Notes under the pieces: model-generated
Told to the model about the DNA's origin: nothing
What the model saw: only the letters and a program-made list of their open reading frames with translations
Databases searched by the model: none
Position numbers and translations under genes: made by a program
Shown here: positions 5,362 through 7,627 of the stretch, in pieces
Numbering within the stretch: the first letter of the stretch is position 1
How the letters are laid out: each line of letters starts with the position of its first letter
Assembly (NCBI GenBank): GCA_028875135.1
Contig: JAPPFQ010000318.1
Location: 1-7,627, forward strand
Reading direction: 5' to 3'
From: Acidobacteriota bacterium
Lineage (GTDB): Bacteria; Acidobacteriota; Terriglobia; Versatilivoradales; Versatilivoraceae
Length of the DNA: 7,627 nucleotides

Positions 5362-5793
5362 TCAGTCGGAAGAATCCCGACAGTAACGATCGAAGGCCGC
5401 CGTCAGGGTATCCGCGATCTGGGACGCGTCCCGGTATTCGATCTGATGGCGGTGCATCATGAATACCGGCCGGCCCTCCCGGAACAGGGCAACCGAGGGA
5501 GAGGAGGGCGGGTATTCCTGCAGATATTCCCTCACCCGCGCCGTTGCTTCCAGGTCGCCTCCCGCGAATACGGTCGCGACCTTGGCCGGCACTACCGCAT
5601 GCTTCAGCGCCAGGGCGATTCCGGGACGGGCCCGGCCGGCGGCACAGCCGCACATCGAGTTGATCACCATCATGACCGTGCCGTCTTCGTTTCGGAGAAG
5701 CTCGTCCACCTCCTCGGGGGACCGTGTCTCATGCACCCCCAGCCGGGTGAGTTCTTCCCGCATGGGTCCAATGAATTCTTCCGGATATCTCAC
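5362..5793 (-). CDS. brxA: Bacilliredoxin, BrxA/BrxB (DUF1094) family
   Basis: A thioredoxin-fold thiol protein that, in Firmicutes, removes bacillithiol from S-bacillithiolated proteins. The diagnostic CGC active site is at residues 48-50 in INSMCGCAAGRARPG, followed by PPSSPSVALFREGRPVFMMHR, which carries the conserved cis-Pro region (shown in part: SPSVALFREG). I place the start at the GTG (5793), giving 143 residues, because the family is about that long, homologues begin just before the PEEF-x-PMREEL segment, and AAGGGAG lies nine bases upstream. An ATG at 5841 would add 16 residues (from MQSGVGWKAARRE) with no family match. Members of this family are widespread outside Firmicutes, so its presence does not by itself prove that bacillithiol is made. 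It is followed by tatA and is divergent from clpS. Confidence 0.9.
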   Translation of the reverse strand: MRYPEEFIGPMREELTRLGVHETRSPEEVDELLRNEDGTVMMVINSMCGCAAGRARPGIALALKHAVVPAKVATVFAGGDLEATARVREYLQEYPPSSPSVALFREGRPVFMMHRHQIEYRDASQIADTLTAAFDRYCRDSSD

Positions 5794-5861
5794 TGTCCTA
5801 GTCTCCCTTCGAGCCGCCTTCCAGCCAACCCCACTCTGCAACCGCTGCAGGCTGCCGGCAA

Positions 5862-5886
5862 TAGAATTGCAGGCGCCGGGATTCTA
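5862..5886. promoter_or_regulatory. Dyad TAGAAT-N13-ATTCTA in the brxA/clpS divergent region
   Basis: Perfect 6-bp arms at 5862-5867 and 5881-5886 are separated by 13 bases, in a 172-bp non-coding stretch between the divergent brxA and clpS starts. A GGCGCC palindrome (5872-5877) sits almost at the same centre. The size and place would suit a dimeric regulator, but nothing identifies one. Confidence 0.3.
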
Positions 5887-5912
5887 GCAAGCCCGTCGTG
5901 GAAAGTAAAACG

Positions 5913-5925
5913 AGGAGGCTGCATG
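5913..5925 (+). promoter_or_regulatory. Perfect Shine-Dalgarno AGGAGG with ATG upstream of clpS, out of frame
   Basis: AGGAGG (5913-5918) is followed four bases later by ATG (5923-5925), the best ribosome-binding site in this region. That ATG is not in the clpS frame (43 nt before the clpS ATG) and opens a 121-codon frame to 6288 that overlaps clpS and shows no recognisable protein. It may drive a leader that couples to clpS, mark a frameshift, or be chance. Confidence 0.4.
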
Positions 5926-5965
5926 TGCTATTCTTTTAAAAACTCCACCGAGATCCCACCTTCCC

Positions 5966-6301
5966 ATGAAACCCAATTCCATGCCCGCGGTTGTGGCCGA
6001 TCCGGAAACCCGGCAACGGGCCGGTGCCGAGAGGGCCGGACTCTACCGGGTCATTCTGCTGGACGACGACGATCACAGCTACAACTACGTCATCGAGATG
6101 CTGCAGAGGATCTTCTATATCTCGGTGCGGCAAGCTCTCCAGCACGCCCGGGAGGTGGACCTCACCGGCCGAACGGTGCTGATCACCTGCGGGCGCCGGG
6201 AGGCGGAGTTCTCCCGGGACCAGATCCAGGCCTGGGGTCCCGACCCGCTCATCCCGCGTTGCCGCGGATCCATGTCGGCCCTGATTGAACCCGCAACCTG
6301 A
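5966..6301 (+). CDS. clpS: ClpS-like ATP-dependent Clp protease adaptor, variant pocket
   Basis: 111 residues. ClpS docks on the ClpA/ClpC N-domain and delivers substrates with destabilising N-terminal residues. The flexible tail (1-25) is followed by the ClpS core: YRVILLDDDDHSYNYVIEML (27-46), helix IFYISVRQALQHAREVD (49-65), GRTVLITCG (68-76), and a C-terminal WGPDPLIPRCRGSM segment ending in LIEPA. Aligned with E. coli ClpS, Asn34 is Asp33, Asp35 and Asp36 are kept, Thr38 is His37, the gatekeeper Met40 is Tyr39, and His66 is Asp65. This matches a divergent ClpS group I recall from Acidobacteria and Planctomycetes. ATG 5966 has no clear ribosome-binding site; ATG 5981 is an alternative. 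No other start codon lies between it and the in-frame stop at 5906. Divergent from brxA; convergent with the TPR gene. Confidence 0.88.
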   Translation: MKPNSMPAVVADPETRQRAGAERAGLYRVILLDDDDHSYNYVIEMLQRIFYISVRQALQHAREVDLTGRTVLITCGRREAEFSRDQIQAWGPDPLIPRCRGSMSALIEPAT

Positions 6302-6313
6302 AGTTGGAGCCTG

Positions 6314-6350
6314 AAAAACAACGGCCGGCGGAATTGTTGCCCGCCGGCCG
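6314..6350 (-). terminator. Rho-independent terminator of the TPR lipoprotein gene (minus strand)
   Basis: A perfect 10-bp stem, CGGCCGGCGG (6322-6331) with CCGCCGGCCG (6341-6350), encloses a nine-base loop. On the minus strand it is followed by TTGTTTTTC. It lies 81 bp past the TPR stop and 12-20 bp past the clpS stop, so the strong stem may also slow plus-strand transcription, though no T-run follows it on that side. Confidence 0.75.
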
Positions 6351-6431
6351 GAACAGAAGCGTTTCGGAATGTTTCGGATTGAGGCTTGCGCCTCGGGGAT
6401 GGCTTGGAACCGGCGACCGCGCCGGACCGTA

Positions 6432-7289
6432 TTATTCCTCCTCGATGATGCCGATGGCCGCGGCTGCCGACTCTTCCTCGACCTTGCGCTTGATCTCCAT
6501 AGCCAGGTCGTAGTGCTGATCGGCCAAAGCGTGATAGGACATGTACTCCTCGTAGCGGTCGGGCCCGTGCTTCTTCACCAGGGGGTCCAGGGCGGCGACA
6601 TCCTGGCCGGCCAGGATGAATTCGTTCTCCGAGCGAGGTTTCTGCTCGATGATCTCGTCAATGACGACCCTGGCCTTTTCCCGATTGAGCAGGTTGATGT
6701 AGAAGTGGGCATTGAAGTAGTCGGGATCGTTGGCCAGACACTTGTCCAGGAATTCAAGGCCCTGTTCCGACAGCTTCCACCGCTCCTGAGCCGGGCGCGG
6801 ATTCAACTTGTCGTAGGCCATGGTCCAGTTGACGTTCCCCACGCTGTAAAACGGCTCGGCCGCTTCCGGCTCCAGGTCACAGTTCTTCAGGTAGTACTCC
6901 TTGGCCTTCTCGAACTCCCCCATGTTGAAGTAAATGCCCGCAATTCCCTTGACCGAGTAAATATTCTCCGGATCCTTTTCCAGCACCTGCATATAGGCGC
7001 CGATGGCCTCTTCGCCGACCTTGATGTTCTCCTCCGACTGGCCGTTGGGGATATAGAGCGAGGCGTAGGAGAGAGCCAGGTAGATCTGCGCGTTCAGGAA
7101 CTCCGGATCCAGCTCGATCGCCTGCTTGAAGCGATCCACCGCCCTTTCGTACTCGCCTTCCCGGAAAGCCCGGACGCCCTTGTTGAGGCGATCGCGGGCC
7201 TTCAGCTTGTCGATGACGCCGCACCCAATCATTCCAAAGGCCAAGGGCAGCAAGACAAGCCCGGCCAGCGCTCTGCTTCGACACTTCAT
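6432..7289 (-). CDS. Tetratricopeptide-repeat lipoprotein
   Basis: 285 residues. The first 23 are a lipoprotein signal: basic MKCRSR, a hydrophobic core, and the lipobox MIGC with Cys23; Gly at +2 is compatible with outer-membrane sorting. TPR units are visible at about 33-66 (AFREGEYERAVDRFKQAI then ELDPEF), 68-113 (an interrupted unit ending LEKDPENIY), 114-147 (FNMGEFEKAKEYYLKN then DLEPEA), and a weaker one at about 170-205 (ANDPDYFNAHFYINLL). The tail is charged and Ala/Glu-rich and ends IIEEE. TPRs are protein-protein interaction scaffolds; no enzyme motif is present. GGAGG six bases before the ATG supports the start. It lies 63 nt after exbD on the same strand, so a role near the TonB/ExbBD machinery is an inference from position. 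Confidence 0.88.
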   Translation of the reverse strand: MKCRSRALAGLVLLPLAFGMIGCGVIDKLKARDRLNKGVRAFREGEYERAVDRFKQAIELDPEFLNAQIYLALSYASLYIPNGQSEENIKVGEEAIGAYMQVLEKDPENIYSVKGIAGIYFNMGEFEKAKEYYLKNCDLEPEAAEPFYSVGNVNWTMAYDKLNPRPAQERWKLSEQGLEFLDKCLANDPDYFNAHFYINLLNREKARVVIDEIIEQKPRSENEFILAGQDVAALDPLVKKHGPDRYEEYMSYHALADQHYDLAMEIKRKVEEESAAAAIGIIEEE

Positions 7290-7352
7290 CAGCTTCCTCC
7301 ACAGACGAGAAATTTCCTGTTTATCGCTTTGGGGAATGACAGCCAGGGGCGA

Positions 7353-7627
7353 TCACTGACCGGACTGGATCTTCTCGGTGATCAACCCGATCTTGTCCAC
7401 TCCCGCATTGTGGGCGATGTCGATGACTTCCACCACCGAGTTGAAGAACAGATCCTGGTGACCCTGCACGAACATCGTCCTCTGATTTCGGGTCTTGAAG
7501 ATATCGGTGAGCCGTTCCTCCAGATTCCGTAGATCCACGTTCTCCTGGTTGATCTTCAATCGCCGCTCGGCATCAATGGAAACCACGATGGTGCGGTTGG
7601 ACACATCCTGGGGAGGGGGGTCTCCCG
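7353..7627 (-). CDS. exbD: ExbD/TolR family biopolymer transport protein, 5' end cut by window
   Basis: The frame is open to the right edge, giving 91 codons of the C-terminal periplasmic domain: a proline linker (DPPPQ), VVVSIDAERRLKINQENVD, LEERLTDIF, FVQGHQDLFFNSVVEVID and AHNAGVDKIGLITE, which is the standard ExbD order. The N-terminal transmembrane helix with its essential Asp lies outside. ExbD works with ExbB to pass the proton-motive force to TonB at the outer membrane; TolR and other TonB-linked ExbD paralogues look alike, so the exact partner is unknown. A GTG at 7604 is in frame but would remove the family's proline linker and membrane helix, so it is not the start. The TPR lipoprotein follows on the same strand. 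Confidence 0.9.
   Translation of the reverse strand, partial: GDPPPQDVSNRTIVVSIDAERRLKINQENVDLRNLEERLTDIFKTRNQRTMFVQGHQDLFFNSVVEVIDIAHNAGVDKIGLITEKIQSGQ

Noticed and set aside
5446..6288. 280-codon plus-strand frame across brxA and clpS
   Set aside because: Antisense to brxA and out of frame with clpS; only its AGGAGG-ATG at 5913-5925 is kept as an observation.
6369..7532. 387-codon open frame on the plus strand
   Set aside because: Antisense to the TPR lipoprotein and exbD; its hydrophobic Val/Leu-rich text mirrors the Asp/Glu/Lys codons of the real genes.

Overview
The window is GC-rich bacterial DNA carrying ten protein genes (two cut by the window ends) plus one tandem gene duplication, so eleven CDS in total. 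No rRNA, tRNA, CRISPR array, phage gene or transposase is visible. The gene content (ExbD, Tat-exported lipoprotein, lipobox TPR protein, bacilliredoxin, atypical ClpS with a GSM-x(3)-IEPA end) suggests a Gram-negative-type envelope. An Acidobacteriota or similar soil/environmental lineage is my best guess, but that is recollection of family resemblance, not proof.

Layout, left to right. Positions 1-1285, minus strand: a macro-domain (ADP-ribose-binding) gene followed by a zinc-knuckle SAM methyltransferase that runs off the left edge. Positions 1479-2068, minus strand: a small membrane-anchored coiled-coil gene duplicated in tandem, the two copies identical over 283 bp and joined by an ATGA stop/start overlap. 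Positions 2069-2367: a divergent non-coding region holding a short TTCGTG-type direct repeat. Positions 2368-4886, plus strand: a tight three-gene operon of a Tat lipoprotein of the NamZ/DUF1343 exo-muramidase family, a hypoxanthine phosphoribosyltransferase, and a divergent RpiB/LacAB-fold protein that has lost the classical isomerase catalytic residues and carries an N-terminal extension of the kind I associate with bacterial microcompartment enzymes. Positions 5027-5793, minus strand: tatA and a bacilliredoxin (BrxA/BrxB), ending in a clear intrinsic terminator. Positions 5966-6301, plus strand: a ClpS-like N-degron adaptor with an altered recognition pocket. Positions 6432-7627, minus strand: ExbD (cut by the right edge) followed by a TPR lipoprotein and its terminator.

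How they fit together: most of the window is housekeeping (energy transduction to the outer membrane, Tat export, thiol redox, Clp proteolysis, purine salvage, cell-wall sugar release). The NamZ-Hpt-RpiB-like operon reads as a salvage unit, and the Tat signal on NamZ is in keeping with the nearby tatA, though the two are not co-transcribed. I do not see a complete new defence or mobile system. The parts most worth following are the RpiB-like protein, the ClpS variant, and the recent duplication of the coiled-coil gene.
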